NCBI RefSeq assembly: GCF_900108335.1
Contig: NZ_FNVT01000005.1
Location: 372,001 to 436,000 of the forward strand
Source of the DNA: Nonomuraea solani
GTDB taxonomy: Bacteria; Actinomycetota; Actinomycetes; Streptosporangiales; Streptosporangiaceae
Direction of reading: 5' to 3'
DNA length: 64,000 nt
Shown: positions 32,610 to 41,645 of the stretch, piece by piece
Layout: every line of letters begins with the position of its first letter
Numbering within the stretch: the first letter of the stretch is position 1
Made by a program: the position numbers and the translations under genes
The notes under the pieces: model-generated
The model's database searches: none
Seen by the model: the letters and a program-made list of their open reading frames with translations, nothing else
What the model was told of the DNA's origin: nothing

Positions 32610-33806
32610 CTACAGCGTGTACTCCTGGATCGAGTCGGCGAGTTGCACGCACAGCTCCTCGGCGTCGAGCCGCTTCTCGATCTGCTTCAGGTCCTCGATC
32701 TTGGCCCGGGTCTCGGCGCGCTTGGGCGCCAGCAGGGAGCAGCAGTCCTCGTCGGGCAGCTCGGAGATCTCCAGTGTCCCGATGCGCCGGGCCTCGGCCA
32801 TGATCTCGGTCTTGTCCCAGCCCACCAGCGGCCGCAGGATGGGCAGCTCGACCGCGTTGTCCTGGGCGGTGATGTTGGTCAGGGTCTGGGAGGACACCTG
32901 GCCGAGCGCGTCACCGGTGATGAGCGCGGCGGCGCGGATGCGGTGGGCGACCTCCTCGGCCGTCTTCAGCATGAGCCGCCGCTGCGCGATCACGGCCAGC
33001 CGGTCCTGGCCCGAGTTGCGGATCGACTGCTGCGCCTTGCCGAACGGCACCACCCACAGGCGCGACCTGCCCTGGAACCTGTCGAGCTTCCTGACCAGCG
33101 CGTAGGCCTTGTAGATCGACTCGGAGGTGGTGAACGGGATGCCGGAGAAGTGCAGGAAGTCGACGTGCAGCCCGCGCCGCATCATCCGGTACGCCGCCAC
33201 CGGCGAGTCGATGCCGCCCGACATGAGCACCAGCGCCCGGCCGCTGCTGCCGACGGGCAGGCCGCCCTGGCCGGGGATGCCGCCGGTGAAGATGAACACC
33301 TCGTCCCTGTCGACCTCGATGAACACCGTCAGCTCGGGGTTCTTCAGGTCGACGGGCAGGCCGTATTCGTCGTTGATGGCGCCGCCGACGTAGCGGTCGA
33401 GCTCGTTGGAGTGCATCGGGAAGCGCTTGTCGCGGCGGCGGGAGCGGACCGCGAAGCGGGCGCCGCGCTTGGCCTCCTCGCTCTCGCCGACCAGCTCGAG
33501 GCCGGCCTTCAGCACGGTCTCCGGGTCCTTGGCGACCCGCCAGGCGCGGTGGATCCAGACCAGCCCCGGCACGTCGGCGACGCGCTGGGCCACGGCCTCG
33601 GCCTGCTCGGCGGTGGCGCCCTCGGGCAGGAAGATCGCGATGACGCCGTGCCGCTTGCGCACGTCGACCTTGACGTCGACCGACTGGAGCGCGTCGCGGA
33701 TGTTGCTGATCAGGCGGCGTTCGAACAGCTCGCGGTTCTTGCCCTTGAGGACGATCTCGCCCAGCTTGAGCAGAACGCACGGCTCGCCCAGGGCGGACAT
33801 CGTCAT
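32610..33806 (-). CDS. thiI: tRNA 4-thiouridine synthase / ThiI
   Basis: 398 residues: N-terminal ferredoxin-like and THUMP domains (VLLKLGEIVLKGKNRELFERRL ... KRHGVIAIFLPE), then a PP-loop ATPase with LVLMSGGIDSPVAAYRMM. No C-terminal rhodanese domain, as in Bacillus-type ThiI. ISELPDEDCCSLLAPKR carries a Cys pair; members adenylate U8 of tRNA and transfer persulfide sulfur. Since ThiS thiocarboxylation without the rhodanese part is unproven, a thiamine role is uncertain despite the nearby thi genes. Confidence 0.93.
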   Translation of the reverse strand: MTMSALGEPCVLLKLGEIVLKGKNRELFERRLISNIRDALQSVDVKVDVRKRHGVIAIFLPEGATAEQAEAVAQRVADVPGLVWIHRAWRVAKDPETVLKAGLELVGESEEAKRGARFAVRSRRRDKRFPMHSNELDRYVGGAINDEYGLPVDLKNPELTVFIEVDRDEVFIFTGGIPGQGGLPVGSSGRALVLMSGGIDSPVAAYRMMRRGLHVDFLHFSGIPFTTSESIYKAYALVRKLDRFQGRSRLWVVPFGKAQQSIRNSGQDRLAVIAQRRLMLKTAEEVAHRIRAAALITGDALGQVSSQTLTNITAQDNAVELPILRPLVGWDKTEIMAEARRIGTLEISELPDEDCCSLLAPKRAETRAKIEDLKQIEKRLDAEELCVQLADSIQEYTL

Positions 33807-33870
33807 GGTGGAACCTCCGGGGAGAGACAGGGAAAGGACGCGTTGGTCGCAACGTCGTGACCCATCGAGT

Positions 33871-34518
33871 TTAGTCCGCGTCGAGGCCCTGCTCTATCGC
33901 ATATCGCACCAGCTCCACCCGGTTGTGCAACTGCAGCTTGCCCAAAGTGTTCTGGACGTGGTTCTGCACGGTGCGGTGGGAGAGCACCAGCCGCTCGGCG
34001 ATCTGCCGGTAGGACAGGCCCTTGGCGACCAGCCTGAGCACCTCGGTCTCGCGCTCGGTCAGCCGCGGCGTCTCGGCGGCGTGGGCCGGACGGGCGGCCA
34101 GCCGGCGGTATTCGCCGAGCACGAGCCCGGCCAGGCCAGGCGTGAACACGGCGTCGCCATCGGCGGTGCGCCGGACGGCGTCGAGGAACTCCTCCCGGCT
34201 CGCCGATTTGACCAAATATCCTGACGCGCCAGCTTTGATGGCCTCCAGGACGTCGTCCTGCTCGGCGCTGGCCGACAACACCAGCACCCTGGGCGCCGGC
34301 TCCACCCCGGCCAGCCGGGCGGCCACCGCGGGGCCCGGCATGTCGGGCAGCCGCAGATCGAGCACCACGACGTCGGGCAGCACCGCCGCGGCCACCCGGA
34401 CCGCCTGCCGCCCCTCCCCCACGGTGGCGACGACCTCGTAACCGGCCTCGGCGAGGTCTCTGGCGACCCCGTCACGCCACATGGGATGGTCGTCCACCAC
34501 CATGACCCGCACCACCAT
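33871..34518 (-). CDS. macR: NarL/LuxR response regulator MacR
   Basis: 215 residues. Receiver: VMVVDDHPMWRDG, phospho-Asp in VVVLDLRLPDMPG, VLSAS, GYLVKSAS. C-terminal LuxR helix-turn-helix: LTERETEVLRLVAKGLSYRQIAERL ... SHRTVQNHVQNTLGKL. Nine bases separate it from the kinase gene. The pair next to pfkA corresponds to macRS of S. coelicolor (from memory SCO2120/SCO2121), which affects aerial growth and antibiotic output. The name is by synteny and domain content. Confidence 0.85.
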   Translation of the reverse strand: MVVRVMVVDDHPMWRDGVARDLAEAGYEVVATVGEGRQAVRVAAAVLPDVVVLDLRLPDMPGPAVAARLAGVEPAPRVLVLSASAEQDDVLEAIKAGASGYLVKSASREEFLDAVRRTADGDAVFTPGLAGLVLGEYRRLAARPAHAAETPRLTERETEVLRLVAKGLSYRQIAERLVLSHRTVQNHVQNTLGKLQLHNRVELVRYAIEQGLDAD

Positions 34519-34527
34519 GCCGCAACT

Positions 34528-35628
34528 CTAGACGGGCAGCCTGATTTCGACCTCTGTGCCCTGGCCGGGGACGCTCACGATGGAGACCGTCCCGCCCAGG
34601 TCGGCGATCCGGCCCCGGATGGAGCGGGCGACGCCCATGCGCCCGGCGGCGTGCGCCTCCGCCAGCCGCCCGTCCGGAATGCCGGGCCCGTCGTCCCTGA
34701 CGCCGACCGTGACCGCGCCGTCGTCCGACTCCGCGAGCACCCACGCCCGCGCCCCGGGTCCGCAGTGGGCGCGCACGTTGTCCAGGGCCGCGCCGACGGC
34801 CGCCGCGACCGCCCCGGCCGCTTCGGCGGGCAGCAGCACGGGCGTGGCGGGGGTCGAGATCGTCACCTCGGGCGAGCGGTGCCGGGCGAGAAGGGTGCGC
34901 AGGTCGGTCGTGCCCTCCGGCGGCGCGGGGCCCGCGGAGACGAGCTCGCGCAGCGCCGCCTCCTGCTCGCCGGCCAGCCGCCCCAGCTCGGCCGCCTCGC
35001 CGCCGAGTTGCCGGCCCCGCCGCTGCACGAGGGCGAGGACCTGCAGGACCGAGTCGTGGATATCGCGGGCCAGGCGCTCGCGCTCGCGCTGGGCGGCCTC
35101 CATCTCGATGGCCCGCTGCATGCGCGCCTCCGCCTGCTTGGCCAGCCGGGCCACGTGCCCGACCACGACCCCTGACAGGAACAGCAACACCGCGCCGTTG
35201 ATCAGGATGGGCACGTCGGGCGCGCGGACGCGCAGCCACAGGTCGCCCGCCGCGACGACGGCCGCCGCCACCGCGCCCGCGCGCCGGCCGCCGTGCACCG
35301 CCCAGGCCAGTACGGGCGCCGCCACCCAGGTCGCGGGCACCGGCATGATCCCCGCCGCGCCCTGACTGGCGCCCTCGACATACGGGGAGGCCAGCAGGCA
35401 CGCCATCGCCACCAGCAGGTCCATCGCCAGCAGCGGCCACCGGCGCAGCGCGGCCACCGAATAGGCGAACGTGGCCCCCGCCGTCCACAGCGCCATCACG
35501 CCGATCACCAGCCAGCCGAGCACCGGCTCCTCGTAGCCGCGGTACTGGAACATGAGCACGGCCGCGTACACCAGCGACGCCACGCGGAAGACGGCGATCG
35601 CCCGCCAGAACGGCCCCTCGATAGCCAT
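34528..35628 (-). CDS. macS: Sensor histidine kinase MacS (DUF5931-type)
   Basis: 366 residues. The N-terminal half is a MacS-type membrane sensor with 5-6 helices (WRAIAVFRVASLVYAAVLM and on to residue 160). A coiled linker with RERLARDIHDSVLQVLALVQRRG carries the phospho-His in DIHDS. The ATPase part is degenerate but present: LDNVRAH, RDDGPGIPDGR, GMGVARSI-like RMGVARSIRGR. It is the cognate kinase of the adjacent response regulator. Confidence 0.87.
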   Translation of the reverse strand: MAIEGPFWRAIAVFRVASLVYAAVLMFQYRGYEEPVLGWLVIGVMALWTAGATFAYSVAALRRWPLLAMDLLVAMACLLASPYVEGASQGAAGIMPVPATWVAAPVLAWAVHGGRRAGAVAAAVVAAGDLWLRVRAPDVPILINGAVLLFLSGVVVGHVARLAKQAEARMQRAIEMEAAQRERERLARDIHDSVLQVLALVQRRGRQLGGEAAELGRLAGEQEAALRELVSAGPAPPEGTTDLRTLLARHRSPEVTISTPATPVLLPAEAAGAVAAAVGAALDNVRAHCGPGARAWVLAESDDGAVTVGVRDDGPGIPDGRLAEAHAAGRMGVARSIRGRIADLGGTVSIVSVPGQGTEVEIRLPV

Positions 35629-35740
35629 GAGCCCTTCTCATGTTCCCGACAGTCAAGTTGACAGATAGTTGCAGTATCCATGCGAAACGGATGTCCGAGA
35701 TGGCACAATCCGTGAACCCCTAAATACAAGGAACCGATAG

Positions 35741-36604
35741 ATGACCACCGCCGTGAATCATTTCACCTACGGTTTGCTGACACCGTTGCTCGCGTACGTG
35801 ATGTCGACCATCGGGTCGATGCTCGGCCTGCGGCTCACCGCGCAGGCGCACGCCTCCCGGGGCGGCGCGCGGGTGCGCTGGCTGCTGGGGGCCGCCATCT
35901 CCATCGGCGGCACGGGCATCTGGGTCATGCACTTCGTGGCGATGATGGGTTTCCAGGTGGAGGGCACCCAGATCAAGTACGACGTCTGGCTCACCGCGGC
36001 CTCGGCGCTCGTCGCCATCGTGGTCGTGGGCACCGGCCTGTTCCTGGTCTCCTACGGCCGCGGCCGGGTCCTGGCGCTGCTCGGGGGCGGCCTGCTGACG
36101 GGGCTCGGCGTGGCGTCCATGCACTACCTGGGCATGTACGCGATGAACATGTCCGCCCACGTCAGCTACGACCGCGTCACCGTGGCCGCCTCGGTGGCCA
36201 TCGCCGTGGTCGCCGCCACGGTCGCGCTCTGGTTCACCCTGCGGGTCAAGAAGCCCATCTGGATCGGTGGCGCCGCCCTCGTCATGGGCGTGGCCGTGTC
36301 CGGCATGCACTACACCGGCATGTACGCCATGCACGTCACGGTCGATGCCGAGCCCGGCATGGTCATGGGCGCCGACGCCCTCGACTTCCTCGTGCCCCTC
36401 ATGACCGTTATCAGTTTGATCACGCTGACCATGCTCCTCATGGTGATCCTGTCGCCCTCGGAGGAGGAACTGCACGAGGACGCGGAGCTCGTCGCCAGGC
36501 TGGAGCTGCGGCGCCGTACGAACCAGCAGGAGCAACAGCTCGCCTACCCCGCTCCCGTGACGCAATTGCCGCGCCAGCAGGCGATGCAGGTTCGCAGAAG
36601 GTAG
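35741..36604 (+). CDS. MHYT-domain membrane sensor protein (copy 1)
   Basis: 287 residues with seven membrane helices and three repeats of the MHYT type: GIWVMHFVAMMGF, GVASMHYLGMYAMNM and GMHYTGMYAMHV. MHYT Met/His residues are proposed to bind copper and sense O2, CO or NO. Unlike most MHYT proteins it has no GGDEF/EAL or kinase output domain; the C-terminal tail is 50 charged, Gln-rich residues. It is divergent from macS and followed by a paralogue, so a shared signalling unit is possible. Confidence 0.88.
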   Translation: MTTAVNHFTYGLLTPLLAYVMSTIGSMLGLRLTAQAHASRGGARVRWLLGAAISIGGTGIWVMHFVAMMGFQVEGTQIKYDVWLTAASALVAIVVVGTGLFLVSYGRGRVLALLGGGLLTGLGVASMHYLGMYAMNMSAHVSYDRVTVAASVAIAVVAATVALWFTLRVKKPIWIGGAALVMGVAVSGMHYTGMYAMHVTVDAEPGMVMGADALDFLVPLMTVISLITLTMLLMVILSPSEEELHEDAELVARLELRRRTNQQEQQLAYPAPVTQLPRQQAMQVRRR

Positions 36605-36666
36605 TTGCGCACGCGGCGACTCCCTGTTCATACTCCCTTATCGGTGCGTAAGGGATGGGTGGGGTT

Positions 36667-37482
36667 ATGTCGCCGATCGACCATTTTTCTTTTGGGCTTT
36701 TCACGCCCGTGACCGCGTACATCATCTCGAGCGTGGGCTCCATGCTCGGGCTGTTACTGACGTCCAGAGCCCGGCTCATCGGGGGGCGTGAGGCCAAGTT
36801 CTGGCTCGTCGGGGCGGCCATCGCGATCGGCGGCACGGGTATCTGGACGATGCACTTCATCGCCATGCTGGGCTTCTCGGTGAGCGGCTCGGTCATCCGC
36901 TACGACGTGCCGCTCACGGCCCTGTCCGCGCTCATCGCGGTCGTGTTCGTGGCGATGGGCCTCTTCCTCGCCGCCCACGGCGGTGAGCGATCGGTCTTCC
37001 TGCTCGGCGGCGGCCTGCTGACCGGGCTCGGCGTGGCGTCCATGCACTACCTGGGCATGTACGCGATGAACATGTCCGCCCTCGTCTCCTACGACCCGCT
37101 GGTCGTCGCACTGTCCGTGCTGATCGCGGTGGTGGCGGCGACGGTGGCGCTGTGGTTCACGATACGGGTCAGCGGGGCACTCAAGATCGGCGGTGCGGCG
37201 CTGGTCATGGGTGTGGCGGTCTCGGGGATGCACTACACGGGGATGTTCTCGCTGTCGGTGTCGGCGCACGCGGACATGGTGCCCGTTCAGGGGGCCAAGG
37301 CCATCGACTTCCTGCTGCCGCTCATCGTCGGCATCAGTGTGATCACGGTGGGGCTGCTGCTGACCGTCATCCTGTCTCCGACGGAGAAGGAGCTGCGCAG
37401 CGAGGCCGAGTTCAGGGAGCGGTTGCGCGGACGCGACGAGGGCGCGCCGGAAGTGGATCTCTTCGGCACGCCCCGCGGTTGA
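36667..37482 (+). CDS. MHYT-domain membrane sensor protein (copy 2)
   Basis: 271 residues, paralogue of the preceding gene, with the same seven helices and MHYT repeats (GIWTMHFIAMLGF, GVASMHYLGMYAMNM, GMHYTGMFSLSV). The third repeat has changed residues after MHYTGM. DNA at 37009-37080 is 71/72 identical to 36086-36157, whereas flanking codons differ widely, suggesting gene conversion of the middle repeat. Start at ATG 36667 (GGTGGGG before it); an ATG at 36655 is possible. Function probably overlaps that of copy 1. Confidence 0.87.
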   Translation: MSPIDHFSFGLFTPVTAYIISSVGSMLGLLLTSRARLIGGREAKFWLVGAAIAIGGTGIWTMHFIAMLGFSVSGSVIRYDVPLTALSALIAVVFVAMGLFLAAHGGERSVFLLGGGLLTGLGVASMHYLGMYAMNMSALVSYDPLVVALSVLIAVVAATVALWFTIRVSGALKIGGAALVMGVAVSGMHYTGMFSLSVSAHADMVPVQGAKAIDFLLPLIVGISVITVGLLLTVILSPTEKELRSEAEFRERLRGRDEGAPEVDLFGTPRG

Positions 37483-37493
37483 GCTATCTCCTA

Positions 37494-37548
37494 GGTACGG
37501 CTTGCGACGCAAGGTGGGCCGCCGACTCGCTGCGGCGCAAGCCGTACC
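37494..37548. terminator. Long-loop hairpin terminator between MHYT genes and pfkA
   Basis: GGTACGGCTTGCG (37494-37506) pairs perfectly with CGCAAGCCGTACC (37536-37548) around a 29-nt loop. It lies 12 bases after the second MHYT stop and about 100 bases after the convergent pfkA stop. Confidence 0.6.
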
Positions 37549-37651
37549 CTGAGGGGGGTCGTAGCGGTGACCCCGCTGTCCTGAAGGTACGGCCACGCGC
37601 TTGCAGGCCGCTTTCAGCCAGCTTCAGCCGGCCCCGGCCCCGGCTTCAGCC

Positions 37652-38677
37652 TCAGCCGAAGAACACCTCGGCCTCCGAGTAACGCGACACCGGCACGGTC
37701 TTGAGCTCGGCCGTCGCCTCGTCGAGGCCGACGCGCACGATGTCGGTGCCGCGCAGCGCGACCATCTTGCCGTAGTCGCCCTCGTGGGCCGCGTCGATGG
37801 CCTGCAGCCCGAACCTGGTGGCCAGCACCCGGTCGTAGGCCGTCGGGGTGCCGCCGCGCTGGATGTGGCCGAGCACCGTGGTGCGGGCCTCCTTGCCGGT
37901 GCGCTTCTCGATCTCCTTGGCCAGCACCTCGCCGATGCCGCCCAGCCGGACGTGGCCGAAGGCGTCGAGCGTGCCCGCCTGCAGCTCCATCTGGCCCTCG
38001 ATCGGGTGCGCTCCCTCGGCGACCACGATGATCGGCGAGTAGCGGGTGCGGAAGCGCGACTCCACGTATTCGCAGACCCGGTCGATGTCGAACGGCTTCT
38101 CCGGGATGAGGATCACGTTGGCGCCGCCCGCCATGCCCGCGTGCAGGGCGATCCAGCCCGCGTGCCGGCCCATGACCTCACAGATGAGCGCGCGGTGATG
38201 GGACTCGGCCGTGGTGTGCAGCCGGTCGATGGCCTCCATCGCGATGTTGACCGCGGTGTCGAAGCCGAAGGTGTAGTCGGTGCCCGAAAGGTCGTTGTCG
38301 ATCGTCTTGGGCACGCCCACGACGTTGACCTCGCGGTCGTAGAGCTGTTTGGCGACGCCCAAGGTGTCTTCGCCACCGATGGCGATCAACGCGTCGACGC
38401 CGGTGGCGAGCAGATTCTCCTTGATCCGGTCGACACCGCCCTCGATCTTTATCGGGTTGGTGCGGGAGGAGCCCAGAATGGTCCCGCCACGTGGCAGGAT
38501 GCCCCGCACGGCCTGAATGTCGAGGGGCATCGTGTCACCCTCCAGGGGACCGCGCCAGCCGTCGCGGAATCCGACGAACTCGTGTCCGTAGACGCTCACC
38601 CCCTTACGGACCACTGCCCTGATCACGGCGTTGAGGCCGGGGCAGTCGCCGCCTCCGGTGAGCACTCCAATGCGCAT
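37652..38677 (-). CDS. pfkA: 6-Phosphofructokinase (group III type)
   Basis: 341 residues. LTGGGDCPGLNAVIR at the start, IGGEDTLGVA (residues 101-109), GVPKTIDNDLSGTDYTFGFDTA, EVMGRHAGWIAL, and VVAEGAHP. Asp104 and Lys124 (E. coli numbering happens to coincide) replace the two glycines of classic ATP-dependent enzymes; D104/K124 is the pattern of pyrophosphate-dependent PFKs such as that of Amycolatopsis, although some actinobacterial enzymes with related sequences use ATP. Phosphoryl donor therefore remains open. Position beside macRS matches S. coelicolor. Confidence 0.9.
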   Translation of the reverse strand: MRIGVLTGGGDCPGLNAVIRAVVRKGVSVYGHEFVGFRDGWRGPLEGDTMPLDIQAVRGILPRGGTILGSSRTNPIKIEGGVDRIKENLLATGVDALIAIGGEDTLGVAKQLYDREVNVVGVPKTIDNDLSGTDYTFGFDTAVNIAMEAIDRLHTTAESHHRALICEVMGRHAGWIALHAGMAGGANVILIPEKPFDIDRVCEYVESRFRTRYSPIIVVAEGAHPIEGQMELQAGTLDAFGHVRLGGIGEVLAKEIEKRTGKEARTTVLGHIQRGGTPTAYDRVLATRFGLQAIDAAHEGDYGKMVALRGTDIVRVGLDEATAELKTVPVSRYSEAEVFFG

Positions 38678-38807
38678 GGCGGGTTCCTCCCGATAGGGGT
38701 CACGAACCAGACCTTGATGTCAGACTCGCATTGTGCCCGCCCTCACAGGGAGTGGTCTAGACCAAACGCCAGGCTCGCAAAACAAACCCTCGGCAGGAGG
38801 ATTTTTC

Positions 38808-40271
38808 GTGAGTGTTTTGGCCATCGACGCCGGGACGACCGGGGTCACCGCGCTCATCGTCGCCGAGAACGGGCAGATCACATCCAAGGGGTACGAGGAG
38901 TTCGCCCAGCATTTTCCCCGGCCCGGCCGGGTCGAGCACAACCCCGAGGACATCTGGCAGGCCACCCTGGCGGCCTGCGCCACGGCGCTGCGCGGGGCCT
39001 CCTCCGAGCCGTCCTGCCTGGGCCTCACCAACCAGCGTGAGACCGCCGTGCTGTGGGACCGGCGCACGCTGGCCGCGCCGCGCCGGGCGATCGTCTGGCA
39101 GGACCGCCGCACGGCCGAGGTGTGCGGGCGGCTGCGCGCGGCGGGGCACGAGCGGCGGGTGTCGGAGCTGACCGGGCTGCGCCTGGACCCGTACTTCACC
39201 GCGACGAAACTCACCTGGCTGGCCGGGCACGACCCCGGGGTGTGGGAAGGCGTCACGTCCGGAAATGTGGCCGTAGGGACGGTGGATTCCTACCTGATCG
39301 CCAGGCTCACGGCGGGCGCGCGGCACGTGACCGACCCGTCCAACGCCTCACGCACCCTTCTGTACGGCCTGAGCTCCGGCGCCTGGGAACCCGAGCTGTG
39401 CGAGCTGTTCGGGGTGCCGATGGAGGCACTGCCGGAGATCGTGCCCAACTACGGGCCGCTGGGGCACACCGAGCCGTCGGCGTTCCTCGGGCTCGAACTG
39501 CCGATCAGCGGGGTGGCCGGCGACCAGCAGGCGGCGCTGTTCGGGCAGACGTGCTTCGACGTGGGCGACGTGAAGTGCACCTACGGCACGGGCTCGTTCG
39601 TGCTGGCCAACCTGGGCGGGGAGATCGTCCGCCCGGACTCGGGGCTGCTGACCACGGTGGCCTGGCAGACGCCGGACGGCGAGCGCACGTTCGCGCTGGA
39701 GGGGTCGATCTTCGTGACCGGCGCGGCGGTGCAGTGGCTGCGCGACGGGCTCGGGCTGATCGGGACGGCGCCGGAGTCGGAGGCCCTGGCGCGTACGGTG
39801 CCCGACAGCGGCGGCGTGGTGTTCGTGCCCGCGCTGACCGGGCTGGGGGCGCCGCACTGGGACCCCGAGGCGCGGGGGCTGATCAGCGGCCTCACGCGCG
39901 GCACGACGCGGGCGCACCTGGTCAGGGCCACGCTGGAGGCGATCGCGTTCGAGGTGCGCGATGTGGTGGAGTCGATGACGAGCGGGTCCGTGCCGGTGCT
40001 CAAGGCCGACGGCGGGGCCAGCGCGAACGACCTGCTCATGCAGTTCCAGGCCGACCAGCTCGGCACGGCCGTGGAGCGGCCCGCCGTCCAGGAGACGACG
40101 GCGCTCGGGGCGGCGTTCCTGGCCGGGCTGGGGGCGGGCGTGTGGGGGTCGCGGGCCGAGCTGCGCAAGACGTGGCATCTCGACCGGCGGTTCGAGCCGG
40201 GCGAGCGGGACGACGCGGCCTATGAGCGGTGGCGGGCGGCCGTGGAGCTGGCCATGTCTCACCGCTCCTGA
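38808..40271 (+). CDS. glpK: Glycerol kinase
   Basis: 487 residues of the FGGY kinase family. VLAIDAGTTGVTALIV phosphate-binding loop, GLTNQRETAVLWD, RRAIVWQDRRTAEVC, GVAGDQQAALFGQTCF ... KCTYGTGSFVLANLG, VFVPALTGLGAPHWDP, and LKADGGASANDLLMQFQAD. It makes sn-glycerol-3-phosphate. GTG at 38808 with AGGAGG (38794-38799) is the start. No glycerol transporter or glpD accompanies it. Its last 13 bases overlap the convergent lipoprotein gene. Confidence 0.9.
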   Translation: MSVLAIDAGTTGVTALIVAENGQITSKGYEEFAQHFPRPGRVEHNPEDIWQATLAACATALRGASSEPSCLGLTNQRETAVLWDRRTLAAPRRAIVWQDRRTAEVCGRLRAAGHERRVSELTGLRLDPYFTATKLTWLAGHDPGVWEGVTSGNVAVGTVDSYLIARLTAGARHVTDPSNASRTLLYGLSSGAWEPELCELFGVPMEALPEIVPNYGPLGHTEPSAFLGLELPISGVAGDQQAALFGQTCFDVGDVKCTYGTGSFVLANLGGEIVRPDSGLLTTVAWQTPDGERTFALEGSIFVTGAAVQWLRDGLGLIGTAPESEALARTVPDSGGVVFVPALTGLGAPHWDPEARGLISGLTRGTTRAHLVRATLEAIAFEVRDVVESMTSGSVPVLKADGGASANDLLMQFQADQLGTAVERPAVQETTALGAAFLAGLGAGVWGSRAELRKTWHLDRRFEPGERDDAAYERWRAAVELAMSHRS

Positions 40272-41593
40272 GGGTCTCCCGCCGGGCCCTTGGCGAACCT
40301 GGTCAGCAGGTTGACGGTGGCACGGCGGGTGAAGGCGGCGGCGGGCCCGGTGACGCCGTGGCCGCAGCCCCTGCCCTTCAGCGCGCACACCCAGCGCATC
40401 GTGCCCGAGGCGAACACCCCGGCCCCGCTCGGCGCGGTGTAGTACGTGCTGTGCGTGACACTCGACCGGCCGCCGCACGAGAACGGCGACTCGGCCAGCA
40501 CCTTCACGTTGCCGGGCGAGCCCGGCGACACCCGGTCGGTCTCCACGCCCACGAGCCCGGGGAAGCGCCGCCCCTTCGTCCCGGCGAAGATCCAGTGGCC
40601 GGGCCTGCGCACCCGGTAGACGCCCTCGGCCGGGAAGCAGTCGTACATCTGGCCCACCAGCGCGCTCTCCGGCTCCGACTCGCGCCACAGCTCGCAGAGG
40701 CGCTCCTTGTCGCAGGCGACCTTCCTGCCGTGCAGGCCGATGCGCCAGTAGACGGCGTTGGCGCCGAGGAAGGCGAGGTTGGTGCCGTGGTCCCTGGCCT
40801 GGGTGACGGCCTTGCGCATGGCGGGCGACCAGTACTCGTCGTGGCCGAGCGAGACCACCGCGCGGGCGCCGTCCAGCGCGCCCGGTTCGAGGTCCAGGCT
40901 GGTCAGGTACGCCAGCGGCACGCCGCTCTGCTCGGCCACCGCCAGCGCCTCCTTCTCGAAGTCCAGGAAGAGCCGGGCGCCGGTGCCGTCGTAAGGGCGG
41001 TCGAAGGTGACCGTGCGGGAGCGGTCGGCGTACCCCGCCGGGCCCTGGTAGAGGCTGTGGCCGCCCCACAGGTTGTACGCCTGCCAGGTGGTGACCGCGT
41101 TGACGATCACCACGCGGCCCGCGGTGGAGGCCGAGCGCACGGTCACGGGGACGTAGCGCTGGGCGCCGGTGGAGGCGTCGAGCCGGATGAGGTACGCGCC
41201 CTCGGGCCAGCCCGTGGTGTCCACCGTGAGAGACCGTCTCCAGTGCGCGGCCGTCACCATGCCGCCCGTGATCCGCATCGGCGCCTGCCGCACGCCCCGT
41301 ACCCGGGCGGACTCCCAGACCTTGGCCGGGTTCGCGCCCATGCGGAAGGCGCGGGCGGAGAAGCGCGGCGCGGTCGTGGAGACGCGCAGCCCGAACCGCT
41401 CGCCCGGCAGGACGCTCACCCGGTCGGCGTAGCCCTCGATCTCGTGGTCGGCGCCGTGGCGGGTGATCCGCCACGACTCCTGTACGTCCACCGCCGGCGC
41501 CGTGGCGGTCGGTGTCCGTACCGGCGGCGCGGCCACGGGTGGTTCGCCGCAGCCGGACGCCAGCAGGACGAGGGCGAGCATGATCTTACGCAC
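40259..41593 (-). CDS. Lipoprotein with DMFase-large-subunit-like domain
   Basis: 444 residues. Signal peptide with lipobox LASGC (Cys15), a short Pro/Thr linker, then an extracellular domain: VSVLPGERFGLRVSTTAPRFS (beta-sandwich), VIVNAVTTWQAYNLWGGHSLY, VSLGHDEYWSPAMRKAV, LAFLGANAVYWRIGL, FAGTKGRRFPGLVGVETDR. The blocks resemble the N,N-dimethylformamidase large-subunit domain, common in actinobacterial secreted proteins of unknown substrate. Whether it has hydrolase activity is not known. Confidence 0.78.
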   Translation of the reverse strand: MRKIMLALVLLASGCGEPPVAAPPVRTPTATAPAVDVQESWRITRHGADHEIEGYADRVSVLPGERFGLRVSTTAPRFSARAFRMGANPAKVWESARVRGVRQAPMRITGGMVTAAHWRRSLTVDTTGWPEGAYLIRLDASTGAQRYVPVTVRSASTAGRVVIVNAVTTWQAYNLWGGHSLYQGPAGYADRSRTVTFDRPYDGTGARLFLDFEKEALAVAEQSGVPLAYLTSLDLEPGALDGARAVVSLGHDEYWSPAMRKAVTQARDHGTNLAFLGANAVYWRIGLHGRKVACDKERLCELWRESEPESALVGQMYDCFPAEGVYRVRRPGHWIFAGTKGRRFPGLVGVETDRVSPGSPGNVKVLAESPFSCGGRSSVTHSTYYTAPSGAGVFASGTMRWVCALKGRGCGHGVTGPAAAFTRRATVNLLTRFAKGPAGDPQER

Positions 41594-41645
41594 GAGCCCA
41601 TGGTCATGATCGCGCGCCCTCGTCAGCCGCGACTTGACGAACTCC

